From Anoplopoma fimbria (lineage: Eukaryota; Chordata; Actinopteri; Perciformes; Anoplopomatidae), in contig NC_072450.1 in the NCBI RefSeq assembly GCF_027596085.1, positions 4,139,236 through 4,203,235 of the forward strand: a stretch of DNA of 64,000 nt, in the 5' to 3' direction. This document shows, in pieces, positions 15,160-27,444 of the stretch. The notes under the pieces are model-generated. The model was given only the letters and a program-made list of their open reading frames with translations, did not search any database and had not been told where the DNA came from. Within the stretch, counting starts at the first letter, position 1. Each line of letters begins with the position of its first letter. The translations under genes were made by a program, and so were the position numbers.

Positions 15160-18100
15160 CAGAAAGGGTTAATAGCTTTTCCACTCGTTTAGGAGGACTG
15201 AAATCTATCATGATCTACAGGAGAGCTAAACAAAGCAGCATTCCTCCCACTCATCACCTTGTCACTGCACCCTCCATATTTGCAACATCTGCTGATAATC
15301 TTTGCAGACGGTGGAGGATCCTTTTCCTTTTTAAATGAAAACCAACTGCTTTATACCTTTAAAAAGAAAAAACCTCCCAAATCAAAAAAGTGATTTGTCT
15401 TCATTGTAGATTACTTTACCTTTATGCATTCATCTGATAAATAAACAATGTTTCATCTCTGAGAGGCAGACCGAAAAAATGTGGTGACATCTCAATGTCA
15501 AGATGATAAAATGTGAAGAAAATGGGTCTTATATTTAGTGACAATAAGTGGGAACAAGGTGATTTATGTACATTAGGTCATTGTACTTTACAGACTAGTC
15601 CTGCCCTACTTAAAGGAACAGTGTGTAACATTTAGGGGAATCTTTCGGCAGACATTTTATTATCGATTCAATAAAAAAAAAAAAGTATGTTTTGCTCAGT
15701 TTTTAATGAACTGAAAATAAGAGTTGTTGTGTTTTCGTTACCTTAGAATAAGACGTTTATACGTACATACGGAGCCAGCCGCCATGTTTCAACAGTAGCC
15801 CAGAACAGACAAATCAAACACTGCCTTTTAGATAGAGATATTTACATTTTCATAGTAGTTTTCCTACACTTATGGCACGCGGGAAAAGTTTTTCTTGATT
15901 GCAATCTGCAACCTCGCCGCTAGATGGCGTCAAATCCTACACACTGCACCTTTAAAATATCAGACAATCTTATGATAGCCTGAGCCGAAGTTTTTGCTAA
16001 CTTTTGGGCTAACAGTAGAAAACAGGACAATAAAAGTTGGTTTGAGAAAGTGTGAGTCAATGCATCCGTAATTGGCCACCCAAAACATTATGTAGTTTGC
16101 TGCAGCAGAATGTGAGATTAGCCGTGGACAGACAAAGAGATGCACACTCACTCACTCACTCACTGACAAAGCATGAGAGTGAACGCATGATTATCTTCTT
16201 AATGGAGATAATTAATAAAGGTTGGACCAAATAAAAAAAATATAAAAATAAATCGGGGGATAATGTTTCTCTACGGGTGTCTGCAGATTTATTAATGTAA
16301 AATTATTATATTATATTAAAGTTCAGAAGCTTGTATAAGAAGAAGCTTTGTGTGAACTAACTTATAGAAAAACATATAAATTTAGTAATACAAGTTCGTT
16401 GTGTAGCAAACCAAACCCTGGCTTTATTCTCCTAAACGCTTCGCAAAGAGAAGTTTCAGTTGGTTGCAAACTGCAACCTGACCACTAGATGGCGCCAAAT
16501 AACCCACACTGCACCTTTAATATTCAAACTGTAGGGTCATAAGTGGCGTTGTACTTGTTTTTAGGTGTAAACGCCATGCTGAGGAAGGTAGCGATGGCGG
16601 CCGCGTCCAAGCCCCACGTGGAGATAAGGCAGAACGACGAGCACTTCTACATCAAGACCTCTACCACGGTCCGCACCACGGAGATCAACTTCCTCATTGG
16701 AGAGGAGTTTAACGAGGAGACGGTCGATGGCAGAAAGTGTAAGGTAATCTAATCAAACTGTGATGACACATGAAGAGTTTTTACTTTCTGACAATTTAAC
16801 TGTCTTTCTGACGTCTATGAATTAGTAAAAATTTTGAAGGATGATTTGACTTTGCGTTGTCGTGCATCAAGATAGAGAAAGAGCGCACGGCGTTACACTG
16901 TTAAAACCACGCCCATCGGAGGGGAAAACAAATTGGGGCCAGATGTGCAACCAAGGGCTGAAACCAAAGACTGTATATAAAAAGTGGACGTAGTCATCCT
17001 GACGTCACCCATTGGTTTGTTGACTGCCGTTATGCAATTTTTATGCAATTTTGCTGTCGCCGTCTTAGATTATGGCTGTCGCCATGTTTTTTTTGCAATC
17101 GATGAACAGAAGTTACCATATTTGGAATGTGGAGGAGAAATGTAGAGCCGTCGTATACGTCTCTGGTAGCGGCTGTGACCTGTCAATCACAGTAGCCCCG
17201 CCCTAAATGATTTCTGCTTTATGGTCTATTTGACTCTAAATGGACCATAATTTACTAAATGAACATCATGCTTCATCTTTCAGTTCTGCCAAGTGAAGCC
17301 AATGCGAAAGTTTCTTAAAACCTGCATTCTCTCCACTGACCAGCAGGGGGCGACTCCTCTGGTTGTATAGAAGTCTATGAGAAAATGACTCTACTTCTCT
17401 CTTGATTTATTCCCTCAGTAAACATTGTAAACATGAGTTTATGGTCTCAATCTCTAGTTTCAAGTCTTCTTCAATACAGCATGATGTTCATTTAGTAAAT
17501 GATGCTCCATTTAGAGTCAAATAGACCATAAAGCAGGGTATGATTTAGGGCGGAGCTTAATGTGATTGCATACAGCGTCTCTATGTTACTCCAAATATGG
17601 TCACTTTTGTTCATCGGTTGCAATAAGCCATAATGCCGAATTCAAGGCTTCAAAAAGGCAGACCACAAACCAATGGGTGACGTCACAATGACTTTGTCCA
17701 CTTCTTTTATACAGTTTATGGTCTCAATGGACAAATTTATTACTATAAAATCTAAAAAGTTAATTCTTTGGGCTTAAACGTAAAAGACTCCCTTTGAACA
17801 CAGACGATGTCAAAGACAAACAACTGTCCCCATCGATCCCTCATCCATCACTTTTCTTTACTGCCGACGTCCCGTTAGCCCAGTTAAAGTGAGCCGATAA
17901 ATAAAGGAAACCGCATTAAAGTGCTGCTTTTTCTACAGAGTTTGGCCACTTGGGAAACAGAAAACAAGATTTACTGCAAACAGACTCTACTGAGCGGGAA
18001 CGGCCCGAAGACCTTCTGGACCCGAGAACTCAACGGGGAAGAACTCGTACTGGTGAGTAGTTGTTTAAATAAGTGAAATATAAGATGGAGAGAGCTGCAT

Positions 18101-21100
18101 GCAACTCAAATAGTCAAATGTATAAAGCATTTATTGGTGCATGTGTCAGTTAAGGATCCTCCCTTTTGTTCCTCTTTCTAGTAAAAAAATGCTCTCTATG
18201 CTTTCTTTTTTAAAATTGCGACTCCCAAATGCTCTTGTCAGATGGAAGAAAGATGTGCAAACAATGACTCCCACTTATATCTAAACTCCCTCAGCAGATC
18301 AACGAACAGATGTTTTGCAAAGTGTGATGAAGTCTCAAATTTGGAGGTTCCTGTCTTAAAACACATGAGCCATTTTCTGTTTTTACTTTTCTTTTTGCCC
18401 AAAAGAAAACAAGGGATTGGGTAAAAGGGAAGTTCTCAATTTGTGTAAAAAAACACTGTTTTTCTATCCTTAAAGAAATAGTTTAATATTTTGGGATTTA
18501 CGCTTATTTGCTTTTTTGGGCGAAAGTTTAAAAGGAGAAGGTTCAAATTTGAAGGCATCAGCTTGGATTAAAGGGCAACCTCTGGTTCTGGAAAGTGAAG
18601 CCAATGCATAAGTCTCCAGCAGGGGGCGACTCCTCTGGTTGTATAGAAGTCTATGAGAAAATGACTCTACTTCTCTCTTGATTTATTCCCTCAGTAAACA
18701 TTGTAAACATGAGTTTATGGTCTCAATCTCTAGTTTCAAGTCTTCTTCAATACAGCATGATGTTCATTTAGTAAATGATGCTCCATTTAGAGTCAAACAG
18801 ACCATAAAGCAGGGTATGCTTTAGGGCGGGGCTACACAGTGATTGACAGGTCTCTACCAGAGACGTATACGACGTCTCTACGTCACTCCTCCTCAGTCCA
18901 AATATGGTCACCACCGCTCAAAAACACACAAATGGCAACAGCCAAAATGCCGAAAAAAGTCAGTCCACAAACCAATGGGTGCCACTAAGGCCACTTCTTA
19001 TATACCTTCTATTCTTGTAACATGCATTTTCTTTTAACCATTTGCTCGATTAATCAATAATATTCATCAGTTTGTTGTTTTTACACTTTTTTGAATGGGT
19101 TGAATTTGCAGTGTGTAGCATTTGGCGCCACCTAGTGATGAGGTTGCAGATTGCACCGAACTGAAACTTTATTCCATCTCTGCCAATGGATCCCCCTTAA
19201 TGCTACATACACTTCCCTTAAACAATCAAGGTAACCAGCTTCATATTTACTGTACAGACACAATCCTCCAATCTAAAAATGATTTATTTATCAGCAGAAT
19301 CACAGCAGAAGCAGAAAACAAAACTAGACGGATGGTCAAGAGAGGCCATAACTGGGTGGCGACACCAGATGTCAAACGTTCTGATCAATTTTCCCCAAAA
19401 ATTATGTATTACGTAGCTCGGAAATGTGCTGAACTCCCAAAGCCAGAAACAACATTCATTTCTGGAAGGTTCCTTCTTTTGCCAAATGAGGGTGTGGATA
19501 AACACGTCTCCATCTGTGACACCAAACATTATCACGATTTTTGTATTATTGAAACTTATTGAAAGTTCCTAAACTTATTGGTAATTTCATGTTGATCTGA
19601 CTTCGATATTTGACCCAAAAGGCTGAAAGCTGGTGGATTCTTTGTTTCAGTTTGCAGGAACAAACATTGAGGGGCTCTGCAGGGAAACTTCCATTTCAAA
19701 GGAATAAATTAACATTTCACTGCCATACGTTTGTTGTTAAACAGAACTTTGTGACCTTGCATGTATCAGAAACACTCCAGCCATTAGTTCCTGGAAATTT
19801 AAGAACTATCAAAGACAAAGCAATTCTTTTTTTTTTTTACTGTAAACATCTGGGTCCGCTCTGATTTATTGACCAGATGGACAAAAGTCTGTAATGGAGA
19901 GATCTACTTTTTTACTGAATATGACTCACTTCTGCAGAGAAGCAATCAGGAAAAAAAAAAATCTGAGAGAGGCTGTAATTTGGACTGAATGCAGGTTTTA
20001 CAGGATCAACTCTGTTTTTATTAAAGATCAGGGTGTGGACGTCCGTCTGTCCGTGTAGGAGTGATGAACTGTAATCTGATCTATGGTTGAATCATTGGAA
20101 AAATAAGAAGTTTTAATGTGACACCAGTGAGGGAGAGGTCAGATATATTCCCAGCTGTTCTGTGATTTAGACAAAACTCCCTCACATCACACCTCAATTA
20201 TTGTATTATTTGGATTTTAACATTTGAATGATGTTGAGATATTTGGCTCTGCTGAAATAAAGACAGTGAAATAGATCACCAGAGATCCAGAGGCTGAGGT
20301 CACTAAGTTTTATAAAACATAATAAATTCTGGGTAAAAAAATGTCTTTGATTTCAAATATACTGCTGCTAAGAAGTTCAGAATATTTTTAACAACCAGAT
20401 TAGTTTTCTAGGATTCACACAATACTGTGAAACTTAATGAAAATATTCTCAGTACTGCTGTACTACTGTCTGCATATCGTTGTAGTAACTTACTGAAACT
20501 AGAATTTACTCTTTTAGCATTGTCCAGCTCTGCTCTGTAGACTCTCATTTAATAATTTAAATTTTAATGTTTCAGACTGAATGTCTACACATGCTGCTTT
20601 AGCTTTTTAGTGACTGTAACAGTGAATAAAGAGGAACAGTGTTGTTTCTTAATTGTCTTTTGTCTGGATCTCCAGCTGATGTGTTGGTTCACTTTTCACG
20701 CTTTAGCTTCCATCTTTATCTTTTAACATGTTTTTACTACTGAATCACTGTAGACCCTTCTGTCTGCTTCTCTCTGAAATCACTTTTTGTCTTTCCAAAA
20801 GTAGATAATACTTCTTCAGGGAGTGCAGTGAGTGACAGTGTGGGCTCCATGTTAACGTAGCTCTGGCAGTTTGACGTAGTTGCAGCGGGTTTCAGGGCTA
20901 ATCATTCTATCCCTTTAGACATCTGTGTGAAATTGTCATAATTAGCATGTGAATTCTTGAGTTACTTCCATACGTTGACCACTAAATTCCAATCAGTACG
21001 TCTGTGAGTTTACGTTAACGTTTACGCCAAATTGGAAGAAATTCCCTCAAGGCGTTCCTGAGATATTGCGTGTACGAGAATGGACCGAACACGGGAGTTA

Positions 21101-21486
21101 CAAAAAGGTTTAGACCTACAGGGAACTTAATACATCTCATCTTCTACTCAGACGAGTTCCCTCTCCTCTCTTGTTCACAGAGGAATGTGATCGACTCCTC
21201 AGTATAAACAGAATGAAATGCACATAAAGTTGTATATATGGAGGGAGTGGATGTGAGGCTTTAATGAGACATCATGTGACGGCTCACTGTGGTCTAAGAC
21301 GAGTGGACTAAGAAGACCAGTTGGAGAGTCTACTGGAGGATAAATGCTCTTTTACTCGTCCATGCAAGGAGCCTCATATACTTTGTTACATTTAAAGCCT
21401 ATAAATATTGATTATTTTAGAGATTAATGAAGTCCTGGATTGGCTACTTTGTGACCAGACTGGAGCCAGTTGGGTCCAGATCTGTG

Positions 21487-21542
<56 letters not shown>

Positions 21543-23164
21543 TCCTGTGGTTTTTAATTGGTCTCATTGATCAAACTGTTAAAAAAAGGCCCAATGGACC
21601 CTGGTGTTGACTCCAGTTAATGTCTCCTTTGGCATCGCGCCACGTGCCAGATGGGAGTCGCCTCAGGTCCATTTTTCACACCGCTGCCCCCCCCACCTCG
21701 ACCCGCCACAATGCACGGCCTGAGATAATTATTATGTGTGGCGTTGGACATAATGCTACGGCCCCGGGACTCCCATAAATCTTTAGACTCCGACATCTCA
21801 GTTTGAGTCACGTCTGTTTCTTTCTTCAGGCAGCTGCGTCAAATTAAGATCATCACATTAACCGGCATTAGTGGAGGCTGCAGAGAGAATGAGGACTTTA
21901 AAATGTGGTATTAGAAGAAATTTAGGGACTAGAATACATGAAAAGTACTTCATTGGAGTGTACTATGCGAGCACTTATAAAATAACGGGAAGAGGGGCAA
22001 TTATTTCAACTACTGATTGTACAAACCTTTCAGGAATAGAGTTTTTTTTCTCCAGTTTTGTCTGATTAAAAGAAGGAAATCTACTCCAAAAATATGACTG
22101 TAACATTGTTTTATATGTTTAGTATCAGTGGTGGAAATTTGTAACTAAGTACATTTACTCAAGTACAATTTTGACATACTTATACTTTACCTGAGCATTT
22201 CAATTTCGTGCTACTTTATACTTTTACTCCACTATATGTATTTTGACACCTTAACATGTTATGCTTCTATGATATGATGCAGTACTATACTTATAATGTA
22301 CCCAGTAATAAACAAAAAAATCTTGTATGTAATGTATTCATCAGCGATAAAAATGCTAATACACCAGAAAGGTGTACTCAGTAATGTGCAGATTTTTGCT
22401 CGTCTAGACACAAATGGGTTGTAAGTAGTCGTAAAACACACAAAAACAAGCAGTGATGTATGCAGCAAATTAGCTCCAAGTCTTTTAATAAGACCAAAAA
22501 CAAAAATTGTTCTCACCAAGCTGTCCGCCCTCGTGTAGCAGCGATGTACTCAGCAGTGTGTGTTCTGGTTGTTCCGTTAGCTTTTAGCAGTTAGCTAAAC
22601 ACACGGTCCAAAACAATAAAAACGGTTATCCCCCACCGTGTCTCCGGTCGAAGAGCACCACCTAGTTTGACAATTTTCGCCATCGCCATGTTGTTTTCTC
22701 GCAATCAATAAACAGAAATTCCCTTATTTCCGTAAGTTTTGTCATTATATATATATTTTGTTACTTTGACACTACGTTTACATTATGAATTCAGGACTTG
22801 TACTTGTAATTGAGGGATTTTGACAGTGGTATTTTTCTACCTGTGCTCAAGTAAAAAGTACTTCTTCCACTGCAGCGTTGCAAGTATGAGTCACATGACT
22901 AACTTGACTGTAAACAAGAAGACAAATTCTGAAATAAACACGGTGAAGAGTCGAAAGACGCATTTTGATTTTGATGGACTTCGTCTTATCTGTGTGATTG
23001 TTCTCAAGGTTAGAAAACAAGTCTGATGATTAATTATTGGAGTGAAGTGAGGAGACATGACACCGCTGATGATAAAGTGATAATCAGATTTTTTTCTTCT
23101 TCTCTTGTTTCAGACCTTCGGAGCCGATGACGTGGTGTGCACGCGGATCTACGTACGAGCGTAG
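14478..23164 (+). CDS. crabp1: Cellular retinoic acid-binding protein 1, complete, 4 exons
   Basis: The product is a cytosolic beta-barrel lipid-binding protein that carries all-trans retinoic acid. Exons are 14478-14547, 16565-16743, 17939-18052 and 23114-23164. They join in frame to 137 residues, exactly the family length and intron pattern. The N-terminus [20 protein letters not shown] is the FABP-family entry. Exon 2 has [20 protein letters not shown] and the block [13 protein letters not shown]. Ligand-carboxylate residues are visible as the Arg in FWTREL and the Arg and Tyr of CTRIYVR. CRABP1 rather than CRABP2 is supported by FAGTWKM, SLATWE and [14 protein letters not shown]. The last residue is Ala where mammals have Glu. 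Introns hold many repeats: GT microsatellite, MITE copies, and a 5-kb third intron. A 3' UTR of about 180 bases follows. The fish a/b duplicate is not resolved. Confidence 0.96.
15104..15158. repeat. (GT)n microsatellite in crabp1 intron 1
   Basis: An uninterrupted run of GT dinucleotides of about 55 bases lies in intron 1. Confidence 0.95.
15609..15957. mobile_element. MITE-like element with inverted ends in crabp1 intron 1
   Basis: The left end is TTAAAGGAACAGTGTGTAAC. The right end read in reverse is TTAAAGGTGCAGTGTGTAGG, followed by the conserved phrase GCGCCATCTAGTGG in a variant form. The interior carries no protein. Relatives occur at 12089, 16425 and 19107 in this window, all fragments, so this is the fullest copy. 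Confidence 0.65.
16425..16521 (+). repeat. Right-end fragment of the same MITE family
   Basis: It carries the phrases CACTAGATGGCGCCAAAT and CACACTGCACCTTTAA, which match the right end of the 15609-15957 element. It lies directly upstream of crabp1 exon 2 (acceptor at 16564). Confidence 0.6.
16966..17722. mobile_element. Palindromic MITE-like repeat in crabp1 intron 2
   Basis: The ends are inverted copies of each other: the left has AAAGACTGTATATAAAAAGT and CGTCACCCATTGGTTTG, the right has CAAACCAATGGGTGACG and CTTTTATACAGTTTATGG. Inner arms also pair (around GACTCTAAATGGACCATA and its reverse). The centre holds AGCAGGGGGCGACTCCTC. Three more copies lie at about 18590, 40580 and 43335. No transposase is present. 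Confidence 0.65.
18590..18995 (+). repeat. Second copy of the crabp1-intron MITE family, in intron 3
   Basis: It shares the central CAGGGGGCGACTCCTCTGGT through TAGTTTCAAGTCTTCTTCAA and the right arm with the element at 16966, in the same orientation and with high similarity. The left arm is missing. Confidence 0.65.
19107..19223 (-). repeat. Internally deleted copy of the 15609-type MITE in crabp1 intron 3
   Basis: The left end reads GCAGTGTGTAGCATTTGGCG and CACCTAGTGATGAGGTTGCA. The right part has CTCTGCCAATGGATCCCCCT followed by the other terminal repeat. The two ends lie only about 120 bases apart, so the middle has been lost. A 146-codon open frame that starts inside it is not a gene. 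Confidence 0.55.
20520..20945 (+). repeat. Diverged relative of the 10218-10806 repeat in crabp1 intron 3
   Basis: Shared phrases include CAGCTGATGTGTTGGTTCAC, GTGACAGTGTGGGCTCCATG and AGCTCTG near the right side, in the same order as at 10218-10806. The terminal inverted repeats are not recognisable, so this is an old or truncated copy. Confidence 0.5.
21488..21540. repeat. (GT)n microsatellite in crabp1 intron 3
   Basis: An uninterrupted GT dinucleotide run lies in the third intron. Confidence 0.95.
22127..22875. mobile_element. TIR-bearing non-autonomous element ('CAGTGGTGGAAA' type)
   Basis: The left end reads CAGTGGTGGAAA and then TACATTTACTCAAGTAC. The right end in reverse reads GCAGTGGAAGAAGTACTTTT then TTACTTGAGC. 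These ends are a familiar fish repeat, often classed as hAT-like. I could not find a matching 8-bp target duplication. The interior contains other repeat debris, including GAGCACCACCTAG near 22655 and a piece of the 16966-type element. Confidence 0.5.
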
Positions 23165-23337
23165 AAGACCACGAGTTCAAATTCCCTCCGACAAAATAAT
23201 GTTTCAGTGTCAGAACATTCATCGCAAGAAATTTCACGTAAAAAAACACATCAAATTATTTGGTTTGAATTTGAAAAAAAGAAAAAAATTAATCACAATT
23301 TCAGATGGTTATTACCTTTTTTTGTACATAAATTGGA

Positions 23338-23343
23338 AATAAA
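23338..23343 (+). terminator. crabp1: Poly(A) signal of crabp1 (AATAAA)
   Basis: AATAAA lies about 175 bases after the crabp1 stop codon and is the first canonical hexamer on this strand after the gene. Confidence 0.65.
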
Positions 23344-23805
23344 ACGATCAAATTCTGATGTCTTTGTGTCATATTGTTGAATGTATGCTGTAGATCTTTA
23401 AATAATAATTTATTTATATAGCACCTTTTAAAAACAAGGTTTACAAAGTGCTTTGACAGACCAGCCAGCAAGACAGTGCATAAGAAACAAAATGAAATAA
23501 CAAGTGACAATCAAATAAACAAATAAACAAACAAAATAATAAAATAAATAAAATAAATAAATAAAATAAATGAAATAAATAAAATCAAGTGATAATGGTA
23601 AAATATAGTAAACAAATATAAGAAAATACCAAGACCAAATGAAAATGAACCAATAAAACGACAACATCACATAAAAGCCAATCTATAAAATTGTGTTTAA
23701 AGAAGTGATTTAAAAGAGATTACTGATTCTGAAGCCTTATCTCCTCCGGTAGGTCATTCCAAAGCCGAGGGGCCCTTATGGCAAAAGCACGGTCGCCTTT
23801 GGTTT

Positions 23806-25625
23806 TCAGTTTCGACTTTGGAACAACCAGAAGGGCCCCTCTGAGGATCTAAGGCTGCGAGCTGGCTCATACGGGGTCAACATTTCTCCTATGTATGTCG
23901 GGGCCAGACCCAGACGTGCTTTAAAAGTGATCAGCAAAATCTTAAAATCAATTCTAAAACGAACAGGGAGCCAGTGAAGAGAAGCCAGGATTGGGGTGAT
24001 GTGATGTCGTCTGTTACAACCAGTAAGAAGCCTCGCTGCGGAGTTCTGAACCAGTTGGAGGCGAGAGGGTGACTTGTGGTTAATGCCAGAGAGGAGGGAG
24101 TTACAGTAGTCCAGTCTTGAAAACACAAATGCATGTATGATTTTTTCCAGGTCTGGGGGAGTGAGGATAGGTTTTATTTTGTAAATGGTTCTGATTTGGA
24201 GGAAACAGGACTGGACTACTTTTGTGATGTGGGGTCTGAAAGTGAAGTCGGAATCAAATAGAACTCCTAAGTTCCTTGCCGTGGATTTTATATTTAAAGA
24301 CAGAGGACCAAGTGCATTTACAATAGGAGTGATGGGGTTTGGGGGACTAAATAAAATGATCTCAGATTTCGAATTATTTAGTTGAAGAAAGTTTTGAGCC
24401 ATCCAACAGTTGATATCCTTAAGACAGTCCATAATAGCAGCTAGGCTTCTTGGGTCGTCGGGTTTCAGTGGAAGATATATCTGTGTGTCGTCTGCGTAGC
24501 AATGAAAAGACATTATGACGTTTGATGATTTGACCTAGGGGGAGCATGTATATGGAAAATAAAATTGGACCTAAAATAGAACCTTGCGGAACACCACAGG
24601 TAATGTTAGAAGTAGAAGATGAGTCATTACCTATGGTGACCGAGTGGGTTCTGTCAGTGAGGTAAGAATAAAACCAACTAAGTGCAGAGTCCTTGATGCC
24701 AACCCAGTTCTTAAGACGGTTGATTAAAAAGGCATGGTCTACCGTGTCAAAGGCTGCACTTAGGTCCAAAAGGATTAGAATCGAACTCTCCCCCGTCAGC
24801 TGCTAAATGGAGGTCATTGGACACCTTGAGGAGGGCCGTTTCTGTACTGTGTAAAGCTCTAAAACCTGACTGAAACTTCTCAAACACATCATTAAGACAC
24901 ATAAAGGCTAGAAGTCGGGTTGAAACAACTTTCTCTAAAACTTTTGATAAAAATGGAAGTTTAGAAATAGGCCTGAAATTGTTAAGAACCGAGGGATCAA
25001 GATTCGGTTTCTTTAAAAGTGGTTGGACCTCAGCATGTTTAAGACCGGATGGAATAGATCCTGTTGCTAACGAGCTATTAACAATCAATAAAATACTGGG
25101 CCCGACTGTGTCAATAACCTGTTTGAGAAATTGAGTTGGTATAAAATCAAGGCTGCACGTGGTTGATTTCATATGGGATATGGTTTCTGCTAAAGAGGAA
25201 AGCAATACAGGATTAAAACTGCTAAAATAACTTAGAATATCCCTACTAACATGTAAAACACAGTCTGGGGGACAAATTTGTTGCCTAATGTCCTGTACTC
25301 TGGTTGCAAAATTTTTAAATTGCTCACACAGCTCTTGTGAGGCATCAGTGAAATGAGAGGGGGAGGGGGTGACCATTGAGTCAATTATTTTGAATAAAAG
25401 TCTTGGATTTGAGTAGTTTGCTGTAATTAAATTAGAGAAGAAGGACGTTCTTGCTTCTTTAACTGCCACATGATAGTACTTCATCGCATCTTTCCAAATT
25501 TCATAAAAAACATGTAAGCCTGTTTTTTTCCATTTTCGTTCCTTACTCCTGCAGTCTCTTTTTAAGTCTTTGGTGACCTCGTTTAGCCATGGCTGGGGTG
25601 TTGTATTCGACCTTTTGGTTTTCAA
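23806..25625 (-). pseudogene. L2-type reverse transcriptase, frameshifted
   Basis: Three overlapping frames together give a non-LTR reverse transcriptase. The first (25625-24747) has FIPTQFLKQVID and NNFRPISKLPFLSKVLEKVV. The second (24769-24419) has [11 protein letters not shown] and [20 protein letters not shown]. The third (24513-23806) has the catalytic [11 protein letters not shown] box and the thumb-region LDYCNSLLSGI and RLQLVQNSAARLL. Frame breaks fall near 24770 and near 24500. The catalytic aspartates are intact, but the protein cannot be made from a single frame. Confidence 0.85.
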
Positions 25626-25837
25626 GGGGGCAACAGAGTCCAGGACATTCTGGCAGGTGTGATTAAAAAGGGATACCAGGTCCTCTAAATGAAGATGAGG
25701 ATTAAAAGCGGTTAAAAAAGCTCAGAAAACTTGCTAGCAGACAGAGAGTTAAAAACTCGGCGGCAGACAAGGTAACTGTTAGAGGATGTAGTAAAACCAC
25801 ATTAAATAAAACCGCTTTGTGATCAGACACACAGATA

Positions 25838-27438
25838 CAGTGGGTAAAATAAGTATTGAACACGTCACCATTTTACTCAGTTAATATATTTCTAAAGGTG
25901 CTATTGACATGAAATTTTCACCAGATGTCGGTAACAACCCAAGTAATCCATACATACAAAGAAAACCAAACAAATAAGTTCAGAAATTAAGTTATGTGTA
26001 ATAAAATGGAATGACACAGGGAAAAAGTATTGAACACATGAAGAAAGGGAGGTGCAAAAAGGCATGGAAAGCCAAGACACCAGCTGAAATCTATCAGTAA
26101 TTAGAAAGCAGTCCTGCCCCTTGTCAGTGCAAATGAATATCAGCTGGTTCAGTCCCAACTGATGGCCTATAAAAAGGTGTCTCATTACCAAGGTGTCACA
26201 CAAGAAACATCTCATGATGGGTAAAAGCAAAGAGCTCTCTCAAGACCTTCACAACCTTATTGTTGCAGAACATACTGATGGCATTGGTTACAGAAGGATT
26301 TCTAAACTTCTGAATGTTCCAGTGAGCACTGTTGGGGCCATAATCCGGAAGTGGAAAGAACATCATTTCACCATAAACCGGCCACGACCAGATACTCCTC
26401 GCAAGATGTCTGACAGAGGAGTGAAAAGAATTATCAGAAGAGCCAAGGACCACTTGTGGAGAGCTTCAGAAAGACCTGGAATTAGCAGGTACAATTGTTC
26501 CAAAGAAAACAATAAGTAATGCACTCAACCGCCGTGGCCTGTATGCACGCTCACCACGCAAGACTCCATTGCTGAAGAAAAAGCTTGTAGAAGCTCATTT
26601 AAAGTTTGTTGCACAACATTTAGACAAGCCTGTGAAATACTGGGAGAATACAGTCTGGTCAGATGAGACCAAAATAGAACTCTTTGGATGTCATAATACA
26701 CACCATGTTTGGAGGTCAAATGGCACTACACATCACCCCAAAAACACCATACCAACAGTGAAGTTTGGAGGTGGGAACATCATGGTGTGGGGCTGTTTTT
26801 CAGCATACGGCACTGGCAAACTCCATATAATTGAAGGAAGGATGAATGGAAGAATGTACCGAGACATTCTTGATAAAAATCTGCTGCCATCTAGCAGGAT
26901 GATGAAGATGAAACGAGGGTGGACATTTCAGCAAGACAATGATCCCAAACACACAGCCAAGGAAACTCTCAACTGGTTTCAGAGAAAGAAAATAAAGCTG
27001 CTAGAATGGCCCAGCCAATCACCTGACCTGAATCCAATAGAAAATCTATGGAAAGAACTAAAGATCAGAGTTCATGGAAGAGGCCCACGGAACCTTCCAG
27101 ATCTGAAGACTGTTTGTGTGGAAGAATCGGCCAAAATCACACCTGAGCAATGCATGAGACTAGTTCCTCCTTACAGGAGGCGTCTTGAAGCTGTCATTAC
27201 CAACAAAGGCTTTTGTACCAAGTATTAAATACATTTCAGTAAGCGTGTTCAATACTTTTTCCCTGTGTCATTCCATTTTATTACACATAACTTAATTTCT
27301 GAACTTATTTGTTTGGTTTTCTTTGTATGCATGGATTACTTGGGTTGTTACTGACAGCTGGTGAACATTTCATAGCACCTTTAGAAATATATTTACTGAG
27401 AAAAATGGTGACGTGTTCAATACTTATTTTACCCGCTG
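25838..27438 (+). mobile_element. Tc1-like DNA transposon with about 200-bp inverted repeats, nested in the LINE
   Basis: The left end begins CAGTGGGTAAAATAAGTATT. The right end in reverse begins CAGCGGGTAAAATAAGTATT. Each side carries an inverted repeat of about 200 bases that differs by only about eight substitutions and one short gap by eye. TA dinucleotides flank both ends (25836-25837 and 27439-27440), the target duplication expected of Tc1/mariner. Inside is a transposase reading frame with one break. Long repeats of this kind and the encoded protein resemble the flatfish-type Tc1 lineage; that placement is from memory and should be checked. Confidence 0.92.
26217..27228 (+). pseudogene. 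Tc1-like transposase, single frameshift
   Basis: The protein starts MGKSKELSQDLHNLIVAEHT and carries the paired helix-turn-helix DNA-binding region (YRRISKLLNVPVSTVG, then the GRPR-like NRPRPDTPRK). The first frame breaks near 26430-26445, where a few bases appear to be missing. A second frame then continues from about 26445 to the stop at 27228. The catalytic triad of the DDE domain is visible as [17 protein letters not shown] and [11 protein letters not shown]. Apart from the break the sequence looks well preserved, in keeping with the similar terminal repeats. Confidence 0.88.
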
Positions 27439-27444
27439 TATCCT

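Noticed and set aside
19122..19562. 146-codon open frame in crabp1 intron 3
   Set aside because: It starts inside a MITE remnant (GCGCCACCTAGTGATGAGG) and has no recognisable domain.
14478..23164. Assignment of the gene as crabp2
   Set aside because: Residues such as FAGTWKM, SLATWE and [14 protein letters not shown] match CRABP1 and differ from CRABP2.
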